Made by a program: the position numbers and the translations under genes
Source of the DNA: Membranipora membranacea
Lineage: Eukaryota; Bryozoa; Gymnolaemata; Cheilostomatida; Membraniporidae
Assembly: GCA_914767715.1 (NCBI GenBank)
Contig: OU612065.1
Location: 22,756,001 to 22,816,000, forward strand
Reading direction: 5' to 3'
Length of the DNA stretch: 60,000 nt
The notes under the pieces: generated by a model
What the model saw: the letters and a program-made list of their open reading frames with translations, nothing else
What the model was told of the DNA's origin: nothing
The model's database searches: none
Shown: piece after piece, positions 36,801 to 50,040 of the stretch
How positions within the stretch are numbered: the stretch's first letter is position 1
Layout: the number at the start of each line of letters is the position of its first letter

Positions 36801-39800
36801 TCATTATCAAACTCCGACCAGTTCAAGCTCTTATCGGCCTTATTCTAAATCCAGAATATTGGAATAATGGGTTTAATAGGGGGGTAATTAAGCTGACTTT
36901 AAATTTGCAAAATTATACCAAGGGTGGGTATCACGCTTTTTTTTCGCTCGGATCAAAAAATAGATTTGCTTCTAACTCACCTCATGAGGAGGAGCAACTC
37001 CTGCTTATCTCGAATCTGCAAACCATTTGGCTCTGTGGCTTTTCATTCTCCGTCAGCGCCCGTTTTAATTAGGGTCACTTTTGCTAAAAAAAAACATGCC
37101 ATACGCCACCGTTCAAAAATAAAAACTCTGTCGAATCTTTATCAAGCTCCGACCAGTTCAAGCTCTTATCGGCCTTACTCTAAATCCAGAATATTGGAAT
37201 CATCGGGTTGATAGGGGGGTAATTAAGCTGACTTTAAATTTGCAAAATTATATCAAGGGTGGGTATCACGCTTTTTTTCGCTCGGATCAAAAAATAGATT
37301 TGCTTCTAACTAACCTCATGAGGAGGAGCAACTCCTGCTTATCTCGAATCTGCAAACCGTTTGGCTCTGTGGCTTTTCATTCTCCGTCAGCGCCTGTTTT
37401 AATTAGGGTCACTTTTGCTAAAAAAAAACATGCCATACGCCACCGTTCAAAAATAAAAACTCTGTCGAATCTTTGTCAAACTCCGACCAGTTCAAGCTCT
37501 TATCGGCCTTACTCTAAATCCAGAATATTGGAATCATTGGGTTAATAGGGGGGTAATTAAGCTGACTTTAAATTTGCAAAATTATACCAAGGGTGGGTAT
37601 CACGCTTTTTTGTCGCTCGGATCAAAAAATAGATTTGCTTCTAACTCACCTCATGAGGAGGAGCAACTCCTGCTTATCTCGAATCTGCAAACCGTTTGGC
37701 TCTGTGGCTTTTCATTCTCCGTCAGCGCCCGTTTTAATTAGGGTCATTTTTGCTAAAAAAAACATGCCATACGCCACCGTTCAAAAATGAAAACTCTGTC
37801 GAATCATTATCAAACTCCGACCAGTTCAAGCTCTTATCGGCCTTATTCTAAATCCAGAATATTGGAATCATCGGTTTAATAGGGGGGTAATTAAGCTGAC
37901 TTTAAATTTGCAAAATTATACCAAGGGTGGGTATCACCCTTTTTTTTCGCTCGGATCAAAAAATAGATTTGCTTCTAACTCACCTCATGAGGAGGAGCAA
38001 CTCCTGCTTATCTCGAATCTGCAAACCGTTTGGCTCTGTGGCTTTTCATTTTCCGTCAGCGCCCGTTTTAATTAGGGTCACTTTTGCTAAAAAAAAACAT
38101 GCCATACGCCACCGTTCAAAAATAAAAACTCTGTCGAATCTTTATCAAACTCCGACCAGCTCAAGCTCTTATCGGCCTTACTCTAAATCCAGAATATTGG
38201 AATCATCGGGTTAATAGGGGGGTAATTAAGCTGACTTTAAATTTGCAAAATTATACCAAGGGTGGGTATCACGCTTTTTTTCGCTCGGATCAAAAAATAG
38301 ATTTGCTTGTAACTCACCTCATGAGGAGGAGCAACTCCTGCTTATCTCGAATCTGCAAACCGTTTGGCTCTGTGGCTTTTCTTTCTCCGTCAGCGCCCGT
38401 TTTAATTAGGGTCACTTTTGCTAAAAAAAAACATGCCATACGCCACCGTTCAAAAATAAAAACTCTGTCGAATCTTTATCAAACTCCGACCAGTTCAAGC
38501 TCTTATCGGCCTTACTCTAAATCCAGAATATTGGAATCATCCGGTTAATAGGGGGGTAATTAAGCTGAATTTAAATTTGCAAAATTATACCAAGGGTGGG
38601 TATCACGCTTTTTTTTCGCTCGGATCAAAAAACAGATTTGCTTCTAACTCACCTCATGAGGAGGAGCAACTCCTGCTTATCTCGAATCTGCAAACCGTTT
38701 GGCTCTGTGGCTTTTCATTCTCCGTCAGCGCCCGTTTTAATTAGGGTCACTTTTGCTAAAAAAAAACATGCCATACGCCACCGCTCAAAAATAAAAACTA
38801 TGTCGAATCTTTATCAAACTCCGACCAGTTCAAGCTCTTATCGGCCTTACTCTAAATCCAGAATATTGGAATCATCGGGTTAATAGGGGGGTAATTAAGC
38901 TGACTTTAAATTTGCAAAATTATACCAAGGGTGGGTATCACGCTTTTTTTTCGCTCGGATAAAAAATAGATTTGCTTCTAACTCACCTCATGAGGAGGAG
39001 CAACTCCTGCTTATCTCGAATCTGCAAACCGTTTGGCTCTGTGGCTTTTCATTCTCCGTCAGCGCCCGTTTTAATTAGGGTCACTTTTGCTAAAAAAAAA
39101 CGTGCCATACGCCACCGTTCAAAAATGAAAACTCTGTCGAATCATTATCAAGCTCCGACCAGTTCAAGCTCTTATCGGCCTTATTCTAAATCCAGAATAT
39201 TGGAATCATCGGTTCAATAGCGGGGTAATTAAGCTGACTTTAAATTTGCAAAATTATACCAAGGGTGGGTATCACGCTTTTTTTTCGCTCGGCTCAAAAA
39301 ATAGATTTGCTTCTAACTCACCTCATGAGGAGGAGCAACTCCTGCTTATCTCGAATCTGCAAACCGTTTGGCTCTGTGGCTTTTCATTCTCCGTCAGCGC
39401 CCGTTTTAATTAGGGTCACTTTTGCTAAAAAAAAACATGCCATACGCCACCGTTCAAAAATAAAAACTCTGTCGAATCTTTATCAAACTCCGACCAGTTC
39501 AAGCTCTTATCGGCCTTACTCAAAATCCAGAATATTGGAATCATCGGGTTAATAGGGGGGTAATTAAGCTGACTTTAAATTTGCAAAATTATACCAAGGG
39601 TGGGTATCACGCTTTTTTTTCGCTCGGATCAAAAAATATATTTGCTTCTAACTTACCTCATGAGGAGGAGCAACTCCTGCTTATCTCGAATCTGCAAACC
39701 GTTTGGCTCTGTGGCTTTTCATTCTCCGTCAGCGCCCGTTTTAATTAGGGTCACATTTGCTAAAAAAAAACATGCCATACGCCACCGTTCAAAAATGAAA

Positions 39801-42800
39801 ACTCTGTCGAATCATTATCAAACTCCGACCAGTTCAAGCTCTTATCGGCCTTACTCTAAATCCAGAATATTGGAATCATCGGGTTAATAGGGGGGTAATT
39901 AAGCTGACTTTAAATTTGCAAAATTATACCAAGGGTGTGTATCACGCTTTTTTTTCGCTCGGATAAAAAAATAGATTTGCTTCTAACTCACCTCATGAGG
40001 AGGAGCAACTCCTGCTTATCTCGAATCTGCAAACCGTTTGGCTCTGTGGCTTTTCATTCTCCGTCAGCGCCCGTTTTAATTAGGGTCACTTTTGCTAAAA
40101 AAAAACATGCCATACGCCACCGTTCAAAAATGAAAACTCTGTCGAATCATTATCAAGCTTCGACCAGTTCAAGCTCTTATCGGCCTTATTCTAAATCCAG
40201 AATATTGGAATCATCGGTTCAATAGGGGGGTAATTAAGCTGACTTTAAATTTGCAAAATTATACCAAGGGTGGGTATCACGCTTTTTTTTCGCTCGGATA
40301 AAAAAATAGATTTGCTTCTAACTCACCTCATGAGGAGGAGCAACTCCTGCTTATCTCGAATCTGCAAACCGTTTGGCTCTGTGGCTTTTCTTTCTCCGTC
40401 AGCGCCCGTTTTAATTAGGGTCACTTTTGCTAAAAAAAAACATGCCATACGCCACCGTTCAAAAATGAAAACTCTGTCGAATCATTATCAAGCTCCGACC
40501 AGTTCAAGCTCTTATCGGCCTTATTCTAAATCCAGAATATTGGAATCATCGGTTCAATAGGGGGGTAATTAAGCTGACTTTAAATTTGCAAAATTATACC
40601 AAGGGTGGGTATCACGCTTTTTTTTCGCTCGGATCAAAAAATAGATTTGCTTCTAACTCACCTCATGAGGAGGAGCAACTCCGGCTTATCTCGAATCTGC
40701 AAACCGTTTGGCTCTGTGGCTTTTCATTCTCCGTCAGCGCCCGTTTTAATTAGGGTCACTTTTGCTAAAAAAAAACATGCCATACGCCACCGTTCAAAAA
40801 TAAAAACTCTGTCGAATCTTTATCAAACTCCGAGCAGTTCAAGCTCTTATCGGCCTTACTCTAAATCCAGAATATTGGAATCATCGGGTTAATAGGGGGG
40901 TAATTAAGCTGACTTTAAATTTGCAAAATTTTACCAAGGGTGGGTATCACGCTTTTTTTTTGCTCGGATCAAAAATAGATTTGCTTCTAACTCACCTCAT
41001 GAGGAGGAGCAACTCCTGCTTATCTCGAATCTGCAAACCGTTTGGATTCTCCGTCAGCGCCCGTTTTAATTAGGGTCACTTTTGCTAAAAAAAAACATGC
41101 CATACGCCACCGTTCAAAAATAAAAACTCTGTCGAATCTTTATCAAACTCCGACCAGTTCAAGCTCTTATCGGCCTTACACTAAATCCAGAATATTGGAA
41201 TCATCGGGTTAATAGGGGGGTAATTAAGCTGACTTTAAATTTGCAAAATTATACCAAGGGTGGGTATCACGCTTTTTTTTCGCTCGGATCAAAAAACAGA
41301 TTTGCTTCTAACTCACCTCATGAGGAGGAGCAACTCCTGCTTATCTCGAATCTGCAAACCGTTTGGCTCTGTGGCTTTTCATTCTCCGTCAGCGCCCGTT
41401 TTAATTAGGGTCACTTTTGCTAAAAAAAAACATGCCATACGCCACCGTTCAAAAATGAAAACTCTGTCGAATCATTATCAAACTCCGACCAGTTCAAGCT
41501 CTTATCGGCCTTATTCTAAATCCAGAATATTGGAATCATCGGTTTAATAGGGGGGTAATTAAGCTGACTTTAAATTTGCAAAATTATACCAAGGGTGGGT
41601 ATCACGTTTTTTTTCGCTCGGATCAAAAAATAGATTTGCTTCTAACTCACCTCATGAGGAGGAGCAACTCTTGCTTATCTCGAATCTGCAAACCGTTTGG
41701 CTCTGTGGCTTTTCATTCTCCGTCAGCGCCCGTTTTAATTAGGGTCACTTTTGCTAAAAAAAAACATGCCATACGCCACCGTTCAAAAATAAAAACTCTG
41801 TCGAATCATTATCAAGCTCCGACCAGTTCAAGCTCTTATCCGCCTTATTCTAAATCCAGAATATTGGAATCATCGGTTCAATAGGGGGGTAATTAAGCTG
41901 ACTTTAAATTTGCAAAATTATACCAAGGGTGGGTATCACGCTTTTTTTTCGCTCGGATCAAAAAATAGATTTGCTTCTAACTCACCTGATGAGGAGGAGC
42001 AACTCCTGCTTATCTCGAATCTGCAAACCGTTTGGTTCTGTGGCTTTTCATTCTCCGTCAGCGCCCGTTTTAATTAGGGTCACTTTTGCTAAAAAAAACA
42101 TGCCATACGCCACCGTTCAAAAATAAAAACTCTGTCGAATCTTTATCAAACTCCGACCAGTTCAAGCTCTTATCGACCTTACTCTAAATCCTGAAAATTG
42201 GAATCATCGGGTTAATAGGGGGGTAATGAAGCTGACTTTAAATTTGCAAAATTATACCAAGGGTGGGTATCACGCTTTTTTTTCGCTCGGATCAAAAAAT
42301 AGATTTGCTTCTAACTAGCCTCATGAGGAGGAGCAACTCCTGCTTATCTCGAATCTGCAAACCGTTTGGCTCTGTGGCTTTTCATTCTCCGTCAGCGCCC
42401 GTTTTAATTAGGGTCACTTTTGCTAAAAAAAAACATGCCATACGCCACCGTTCAAAAATAAAAACTCTGTCGAATCTTTATCAAACTCCGACCAGTTCAA
42501 GCTCTTATCGGCCTTACTCTAAATCCGGAATATTGGAATCATCGGGTTAATAGGGGGGTAATTAAGCTGACTTTAAATTTGCAAAATTATACCAAGGGTG
42601 GGTATCACGCTTTTTTTTCGCTCGGATCAAAAAATAGATTTGCTTCTAACTCACCTCATGAGGAGGAGCAACTCCTGCTTATCTCGAATCTGCAAACCGT
42701 TTGGCTCTGTGGCTTTTCATTCTCCGTCAGCGCCCGTTTTAATTAGGGTCACTTTTGCTAAAAAAAAACATGCCATACGCCACCGTTCAAAAATAAAAAC

Positions 42801-43177
42801 TCTGTCGAATCTTTATCAAACTCCGACCAGTTCAAGCTCTTATCGGCCTCACTCTAAATCCAGAATATTGGAATCATCGGGTTAATAGGGGGGTAATTAA
42901 GCTGACTTTAAATTTGCAAAATTATACCAAGGGTGGGTATCACGCTTTTTTTTCGCTCGGATCAAAAAATAGATTTGCTTCTAACTCACCTCATGAGGAG
43001 GAGCAACTCCTGCTTATCTCGAATCTGCAAACCGTTTGGCTCTGTGGCTTTTCATTCTCCGTTAGCGCCCGTTTTAATTAGGGTCACTTTTGCTAAAAAA
43101 AAACATGCCATACGCCACCGTTCAAAAATAAAAACTCTGTCGAATCTTTATCAAACTCCGACCAGTTCAAGCTCTAA
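33823..43177 (+). repeat. Zone II higher-order copy B (28 monomers, 9,355 bp)
   Basis: Near-exact tandem copy of 24468-33822. The only difference I noticed is T at 37538 (CATTGGG) where copy A has C at 28183 (CATCGGG). I compared variants by eye, so a few others could be missed. The right edge lies between 43178 and about 43286, where this side has a T8 run and the start of copy B has T7. Confidence 0.9.
40940..41259 (+). repeat. Deleted monomer, 320 bp (copy B)
   Basis: Counterpart of 31585-31904 at an offset of 9,355 bp, with the same 14-bp loss, A5 tract and TTACACTAAATCC substitution downstream. Confidence 0.92.
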
Positions 43178-44149
43178 CGGCCTTACTCTAAATCCAGAAT
43201 ATTGGAATCATCGGGTTAATAGGGGGGTAATTAAGCTGACTTTAAATTTGCAAAATTATACCAAGGGTGGGTATCACGCTTTTTTTTCGCTCGGATCAAA
43301 AAATAGATTTGCTTCTAACTCACCTCATGAGGAGGAGCAACTCCTGCTTATCTCGAATCTGCAAACCGTTTGGCTCTGTGGCTTTTCATTCTCCGTCAGC
43401 GCCCGTTTTAATTAGGGTCACTTTTGCTAAAAAAAACATGCCATACGCCACCGTTCAAAAATAAAAACTCTGTCGAATCTTTATCAAACTCCGACCAGTT
43501 CAAGCTCTTATCGGCCTTACTCTAAATCCAGAATATTGGAATCATCGGGTTAATAGGGGGGTAATTAAGCTGACTTTGAATTTGCAAAATTATACCAAGG
43601 GTGGGTATCACGCTTTTTTTTCGCTCGGATCAAAAAATAGATTTGCTTCTAACTCACCTCATGAGGAGGAGCAACTCCTGCTTATCTCGAATCTGCAAAC
43701 CGTTTGGCTCTGTGGATTTTCATTCTCCGTCAGCGCCCGTTTTAATTAGAGTCACTTTTGCTAAAAAAAACATGCCATACGCCACCGTTCAAAAATAAAA
43801 ACTCTATCGAATCTTTATCAAACTCCGACCAGTTCAAGCTCTTATCGGCCTTACTCTAAATCCAGAATATTGGAATCATCGGGTTAATAGGGGGGTAATT
43901 AAGCTGACTTTAAATTTGCAAAATTATACCAAGGGTGGGTATCACGCTTTTTTTTCGCTCGGATCAAAAAATAGATTTGCTTCTAACTCACCTCATGAGG
44001 AGGAGCAACTCCTGCTTATCTCGAATCTGCAAACCGTTTGGCTCTGTGGCTTTTCATTCTCCGTCAGCACCCGTTTTAATTAGGGTCACTTTTGCTAAAA
44101 AAAAAACATGCCATACGCCACCGTTCAAAAATAAAAACTCTGTCGAATC
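41474..44149 (+). repeat. First copy of an 8-monomer (2,676-bp) tandem duplication
   Basis: The series CACGTTTT (41576 region), CCTGATG with TGGTTCTG (41929), ACTAGCC with TCCGGAAT (42263), GGCCTCACTC (42598), CCGTTAGCG and CTCTAACGG (42933), ATTAGAGTC (43601) and CAGCACCCG/A10 (43935) recurs in order 2,676 bp downstream. The left part of this copy lies inside the right end of zone II copy B. Confidence 0.88.
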
Positions 44150-46825
44150 ATTATCAAACTCCGACCAGTTCAAGCTCTTATCGGCCTTATTCTAAATCCA
44201 GAATATTGGAATCATCGGTTTAATAGGGGGGTAATTAAGCTGACTTTAAATTTGCAAAATTATACCAAGGGTGGGTATCACGTTTTTTTTCGCTCGGATC
44301 AAAAAATAGATTTGCTTCTAACTCACCTCATGAGGAGGAGCAACTCTTGCTTATCTCGAATCTGCAAACCGTTTGGCTCTGTGGCTTTTCATTCTCCGTC
44401 AGCGCCCGTTTTAATTAGGGTCACTTTTGCTAAAAAAAAACATGCCATACGCCACCGTTCAAAAATAAAAACTCTGTCGAATCATTATCAAGCTCCGACC
44501 AGTTCAAGCTCTTATCCGCCTTATTCTAAATCCAGAATATTGGAATCATCGGTTCAATAGGGGGGTAATTAAGCTGACTTTAAATTTGCAAAATTATACC
44601 AAGGGTGGGTATCACGCTTTTTTTTCGCTCGGATCAAAAAATAGATTTGCTTCTAACTCACCTGATGAGGAGGAGCAACTCCTGCTTATCTCGAATCTGC
44701 AAACCGTTTGGTTCTGTGGCTTTTCATTCTCCGTCAGCGCCCGTTTTAATTAGGGTCACTTTTGCTAAAAAAAACATGCCATACGCCACCGTTCAAAAAT
44801 AAAAACTCTGTCGAATCTTTATCAAACTCCGACCAGTTCAAGCTCTTATCGACCTTACTCTAAATCCTGAAAATTGGAATCATCGGGTTAATAGGGGGGT
44901 AATGAAGCTGACTTTAAATTTGCAAAATTATACCAAGGGTGGGTATCACGCTTTTTTTTCGCTCGGATCAAAAAATAGATTTGCTTCTAACTAGCCTCAT
45001 GAGGAGGAGCAACTCCTGCTTATCTCGAATCTGCAAACCGTTTGGCTCTGTGGCTTTTCATTCTCCGTCAGCGCCCGTTTTAATTAGGGTCACTTTTGCT
45101 AAAAAAAAACATGCCATACGCCACCGTTCAAAAATAAAAACTCTGTCGAATCTTTATCAAACTCCGACCAGTTCAAGCTCTTATCGGCCTTACTCTAAAT
45201 CCGGAATATTGGAATCATCGGGTTAATAGGGGGGTAATTAAGCTGACTTTAAATTTGCAAAATTATACCAAGGGTGGGTATCACGCTTTTTTTTCGCTCG
45301 GATCAAAAAATAGATTTGCTTCTAACTCACCTCATGAGGAGGAGCAACTCCTGCTTATCTCGAATCTGCAAACCGTTTGGCTCTGTGGCTTTTCATTCTC
45401 CGTCAGCGCCCGTTTTAATTAGGGTCACTTTTGCTAAAAAAAAACATGCCATACGCCACCGTTCAAAAATAAAAACTCTGTCGAATCTTTATCAAACTCC
45501 GACCAGTTCAAGCTCTTATCGGCCTCACTCTAAATCCAGAATATTGGAATCATCGGGTTAATAGGGGGGTAATTAAGCTGACTTTAAATTTGCAAAATTA
45601 TACCAAGGGTGGGTATCACGCTTTTTTTTCGCTCGGATCAAAAAATAGATTTGCTTCTAACTCACCTCATGAGGAGGAGCAACTCCTGCTTATCTCGAAT
45701 CTGCAAACCGTTTGGCTCTGTGGCTTTTCATTCTCCGTTAGCGCCCGTTTTAATTAGGGTCACTTTTGCTAAAAAAAAACATGCCATACGCCACCGTTCA
45801 AAAATAAAAACTCTGTCGAATCTTTATCAAACTCCGACCAGTTCAAGCTCTAACGGCCTTACTCTAAATCCAGAATATTGGAATCATCGGGTTAATAGGG
45901 GGGTAATTAAGCTGACTTTAAATTTGCAAAATTATACCAAGGGTGGGTATCACGCTTTTTTTTCGCTCGGATCAAAAAATAGATTTGCTTCTAACTCACC
46001 TCATGAGGAGGAGCAACTCCTGCTTATCTCGAATCTGCAAACCGTTTGGCTCTGTGGCTTTTCATTCTCCGTCAGCGCCCGTTTTAATTAGGGTCACTTT
46101 TGCTAAAAAAAACATGCCATACGCCACCGTTCAAAAATAAAAACTCTGTCGAATCTTTATCAAACTCCGACCAGTTCAAGCTCTTATCGGCCTTACTCTA
46201 AATCCAGAATATTGGAATCATCGGGTTAATAGGGGGGTAATTAAGCTGACTTTAAATTTGCAAAATTATACCAAGGGTGGGTATCACGCTTTTTTTTCGC
46301 TCGGATCAAAAAATAGATTTGCTTCTAACTCACCTCATGAGGAGGAGCAACTCCTGCTTATCTCGAATCTGCAAACCGTTTGGCTCTGTGGCTTTTCATT
46401 CTCCGTCAGCGCCCGTTTTAATTAGAGTCACTTTTGCTAAAAAAAACATGCCATACGCCACCGTTCAAAAATAAAAACTCTTTCGAATCTTTATCAAACT
46501 CCGACCAGTTCAAGCTCTTATCGGCCTTACTCTAAATCCAGAATATTGGAATCATCGGGTTAATAGGGGGGTAATTAAGCTGACTTTAAATTTGCAAAAT
46601 TATACCAAGGGTGGGTATCACGCTTTTTTTTCGCTCGGATCAAAAAATAGATTTGCTTCTAACTCACCTCATGAGGAGGAGCAACTCCTGCTTATCTCGA
46701 ATCTGCAAACCGTTTGGCTCTGTGGCTTTTCATTCTCCGTCAGCACCCGTTTTAATTAGGGTCACTTTTGCTAAAAAAAAAACATGCCATACGCCACCGT
46801 TCAAAAATAAAAACTCTGTCGAATC
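44150..46825 (+). repeat. Second copy of the 8-monomer (2,676-bp) tandem duplication
   Basis: Junctions fall within monomers. The monomer at 43935 has the CAGCACCCG/A10/AATAAAA left part but switches to CATTATC and CTTATTC after 44150, matching the monomer at 41260. The same left part at 46611 continues with CTTTATC from 46826. A few substitutions separate the copies, for example 43578 G, 43716 A and 43806 A against A, C and T. Confidence 0.88.
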
Positions 46826-48956
46826 TTTATCAAACTCCGACCAGTTCAAGCTCTTATCGGCCTTACTCTAAATCCAGAATATTGGAATCATCGGGTTAAT
46901 AGGGGGGTAATTAAGCTGACTTTAAATTTGCAAAATTATACCAAGGGTGGGTATCACGCTTTTTTTTCGCTCGGATCAAAAAATAGATTTGCTTCTAACT
47001 AGCCTCATGAGGAGGAGCAACTCCTGCTTATCTCGAATCTGCAAACCGTTTGGCTCTGTGGCTTTTCATTCTCCGTCAGCGCCCGTTTTAATTAGGGTCA
47101 CTTTTGCTAAAAAAAAACATGCCATACGCCACCGTTCAAAAATAAAAACTCTGTCGAATCTTTATCAAACTCCGACCAGTTCAAGCTCTTATCGGCCTTA
47201 CTCTAAATCCGGAATATTGGAATCATCGGGTTAATAGGGGGGTAATTAAGCTGACTTTAAATTTGCAAAATTATACCAAGGGTGGGTATCACGCTTTTTT
47301 TTCGCTCGGATCAAAAAATAGATTTGCTTCTAACTCACCTCATGAGGAGGAGCAACTCCTGCTTATCTCGAATCTGCAAACCGTTTGGCTCTGTGGCTTT
47401 TCATTCTCCGTCAGCGCCCGTTTTAATTAGAGTCACTTTTGCTAAAAAAAACATGCCATACGCCACCGTTCAAAAATAAAAACTCTGTCGAATCTTTATC
47501 AAACTCCGACCAGTTCAAGCTCTTATCGGCCTTACTCTAAATCCAGAATATTGGAATCATCGGGTTAATAGGGGGGTAATTAAGCTGACTTTAAATTTGC
47601 AAAATTATACCAAGGGTGGGTATCACGCTTTTTTTTCGCTCGGATCAAAAAATAGATTTGCTTCTAACTCACCTCATGAGGAGGAGCAACTCCTGCTTAT
47701 CTCGAATCTGCAAACCGTTTGGCTCTGTGGCTTTTCATTCTCCGTCAGCGCCCGTTTTAATTAGGGTCACTTTTGCTAAAAAAAAACATGCCATACGCCA
47801 CCGTTCAAAAATAAAAATTCTGTCGAAACTTTATCAAACTCCGACCAGTTCAAGCTCTTATCGGCCTTACTCTAAATCCAGAATATTGGAATCATCGGGT
47901 TAATAGGGGGGTAATTAAGCTGACTTTAAATTTGCAAAATTATACCAAGGGTGGATATCACGCTTTTTTTTCGCTCGGATCAAAAAATAGATTTGCTTCT
48001 AACTCACCTCATGAGGAGGAGCAACTCCTGCTTATCTCGAATCTGCAAACCGTTTGGCTCTGTGGCTTTTCATTCTCCGTCAGCACCCGTTTTAATTAGG
48101 GTCACTTTTGCTAAAAAAAAAACATGCCATACGCCACCGTTCAAAAATAAAAACTCTGTCGAATCTTTATCAAACTCCGACCAGTTCAAGCTCTTATCGG
48201 CCTTACTCTAAATCCAGAATATTGGAATCATCGGGTTAATAGGGGGGTAATTAAGCTGACTTTAAATTTGCAAAATTATACCAAGGGTGGGTATCACGCT
48301 TTTTTTTCGCTCGGATCAAAAAATAGATTTGCTTCTAACTAGCCTCATGAGGAGGAGCAACTCCTGCTTATCTCGAATCTGCAAACCGTTTGGCTCTGTG
48401 GCTTTTCATTCTCCGTCAGCGCCCGTTTTAATTAGGGTCACTTTTGCTAAAAAAAAACATGCCATACGCCACCGTTCAAAAATAAAAACTCTGTCGAATC
48501 TTTATCAAACTCCGACCAGTTCAAGCTCTTATCGGCCTTACTCTAAATCCGGAATATTGGAATCATCGGGTTAATAGGGGGGTAATTAAGCTGACTTTAA
48601 ATTTGCAAAATTATACCAAGGGTGGGTATCACGCTTTTTTTTCGCTCGGATCAAAAAATAGATTTGCTTCTAACTCACCTCATGAGGAGGAGCAACTCCT
48701 GCTTATCTCGAATCTGCAAACCGTTTGGCTCTGTGGCTTTTCATTCTCCGTCAGCGCCCGTTTTAATTAGGGTCACTTTTGCTAAAAAAAAACATGCCAT
48801 ACGCCACCGTTCAAAAATAAAAATTCTGTCGAATCTTTATCAAACTCCGACCAGTTCAAGCTCTTATCGGCCTTACTCTAAATCCAGAATATTGGAATCA
48901 TCGGGTTAATAGGGGGGTAATTAAGCTGACTTTAAATTTGCAAAATTATACCAAGG
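46826..48956 (+). repeat. Zone III mosaic of short duplicated segments
   Basis: The CAGCACCCG/A10 monomer at 46611 and the ACTAGCC/TCCGGAAT monomer at 46947 recur at 47951 and 48287 (offset 1,340 bp, four monomers). The AAATTCTG allele at 47616 and the GTGGATATC allele at 47951 recur at 48622 and 48957 (offset 1,006 bp, three monomers). Two offsets interleave, so the segment was built by at least two unequal exchanges. Confidence 0.7.
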
Positions 48957-49974
48957 GTGGATATCACGCTTTTTTTTCGCTCGGATCAAAAAATAGATTT
49001 GCTTCTAACTCACCTCATGAGGAGGAGCAACTCCTGCTTATCTCGAATCTGCAAACCGTTTGGCTCTGTGGCTTTTCATTCTCCGTCAGCGCCCGGTTTA
49101 ATTAGGGTCACTTTTGCTAAAAAAAAACATGCCATACGCCACCGTTCAAAAATAAAAACTCTGTCGAATCTTTATCAAACTCCGACCAGTTCAAGCTCTT
49201 ATCGGCCTTACTCTAAATCCAGAATATTGGAATCATCGGGTTAATAGGGGGGTAATTAAGCTGACTTTAACTTTGCAAAATTATACCTAGGGTGGGTATC
49301 ACGCTTTTTTTTCGCTCGGATCAAAAAATAGATTTGCTTCTAACTCACCTCATGAGGAGGAGCAACTCCTGCTTATCTCGAATCTGCAAACCGTTTGGCT
49401 CTGTGGCTTTTCATTCTCCGTCAGCGCCCGTTTCAATTAGGGTCACTTTTGCTAAAAAAAAACATGCCATACGCCACCGTTCAAAAATAAAAACTCTGTC
49501 GAATCTTTATCAAACTCCGACCAGTTCAAGCTCTTATCGGCCTTATTCTAAATCCAGAATATTGGAATCATCGGGTTAATAGGGGGGTAATTAAGCTGAC
49601 TTTAAATTTGCAAAATTATACCAAGGGTGGGTATCACGCTTTTTTTTCGCTCGGATCAAAAAATAGATTTGCTTCTAACTCACCTCATGAGGAGGAGCAA
49701 CTCCTGCTTATCTCGAATCTGCAAACCGTTTGGCTCTGTGGCTTTTCATTCTCCGTCAGCGCCCGTTTTAATTAGGGTCACTTTTGCTAAAAAAAAACAT
49801 GCCATACGCCACCGTTCAAAAATAAAAACTCTGTCGAATCTTTATCAAACTCCGACCAGTTCAAGCTCTTATCGGCCTTACTCTAAATCCAGAATATTGG
49901 AATCATCGGGTTAATAGGGGGGTAATTAAGCTGACTTTAAATTTGCAAAATTATACCAAGGGTGGGTATCACGC

Positions 49975-49998
49975 TTTTTTTTCGCTCGGATCAAAAAA
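49975..49998. other. T8 and A6 tracts in the monomer
   Basis: A T8 run (49975-49982) is followed 10 bp later by an A6 run (49993-49998). The T run is T7 in many zone II monomers (for example those near 24223, 24557 and 33912) and T9 at 7155-7163. A tracts in near-helical phase can bend DNA, a recurrent property of satellites. The bending itself is inference; the tracts are directly visible. Confidence 0.8.
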
Positions 49999-50017
49999 TA
50001 GATTTGCTTCTAACTCA

Positions 50018-50027
50018 CCTCATGAGG
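50018..50027. other. Perfect 10-bp palindrome CCTCATGAGG
   Basis: CCTCATGAGG equals its own reverse complement and contains TCATGA (BspHI). It is present in nearly every monomer. Rare variants break it, for example CATGTGG near 10555 and 18927, CTGATG near 32633, 41988 and 44664, and CTTATG near 26287 and 35642. A dyad symmetric protein site or cruciform nucleus is possible but unproven. Confidence 0.85.
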
Positions 50028-50040
50028 AGGAGCAACTCCT
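50028..50040. other. Short inverted repeat AGGAG-CAA-CTCCT
   Basis: A 5-bp perfect stem with a 3-nt loop lies directly after the CCTCATGAGG palindrome, so two dyad elements sit side by side in every monomer. Variants such as CAATTCC (near 7550 and 15922) and CAACACC (near 10232 and 18604) weaken the stem. It is too short to call a structured RNA or a terminator; it has no following U tract. Confidence 0.7.

Noticed and set aside
50028-50040. Rho-independent-type terminator from the AGGAG/CTCCT hairpin
   Set aside because: The stem is only 5 bp and no U tract follows. The sequence context is eukaryotic satellite.
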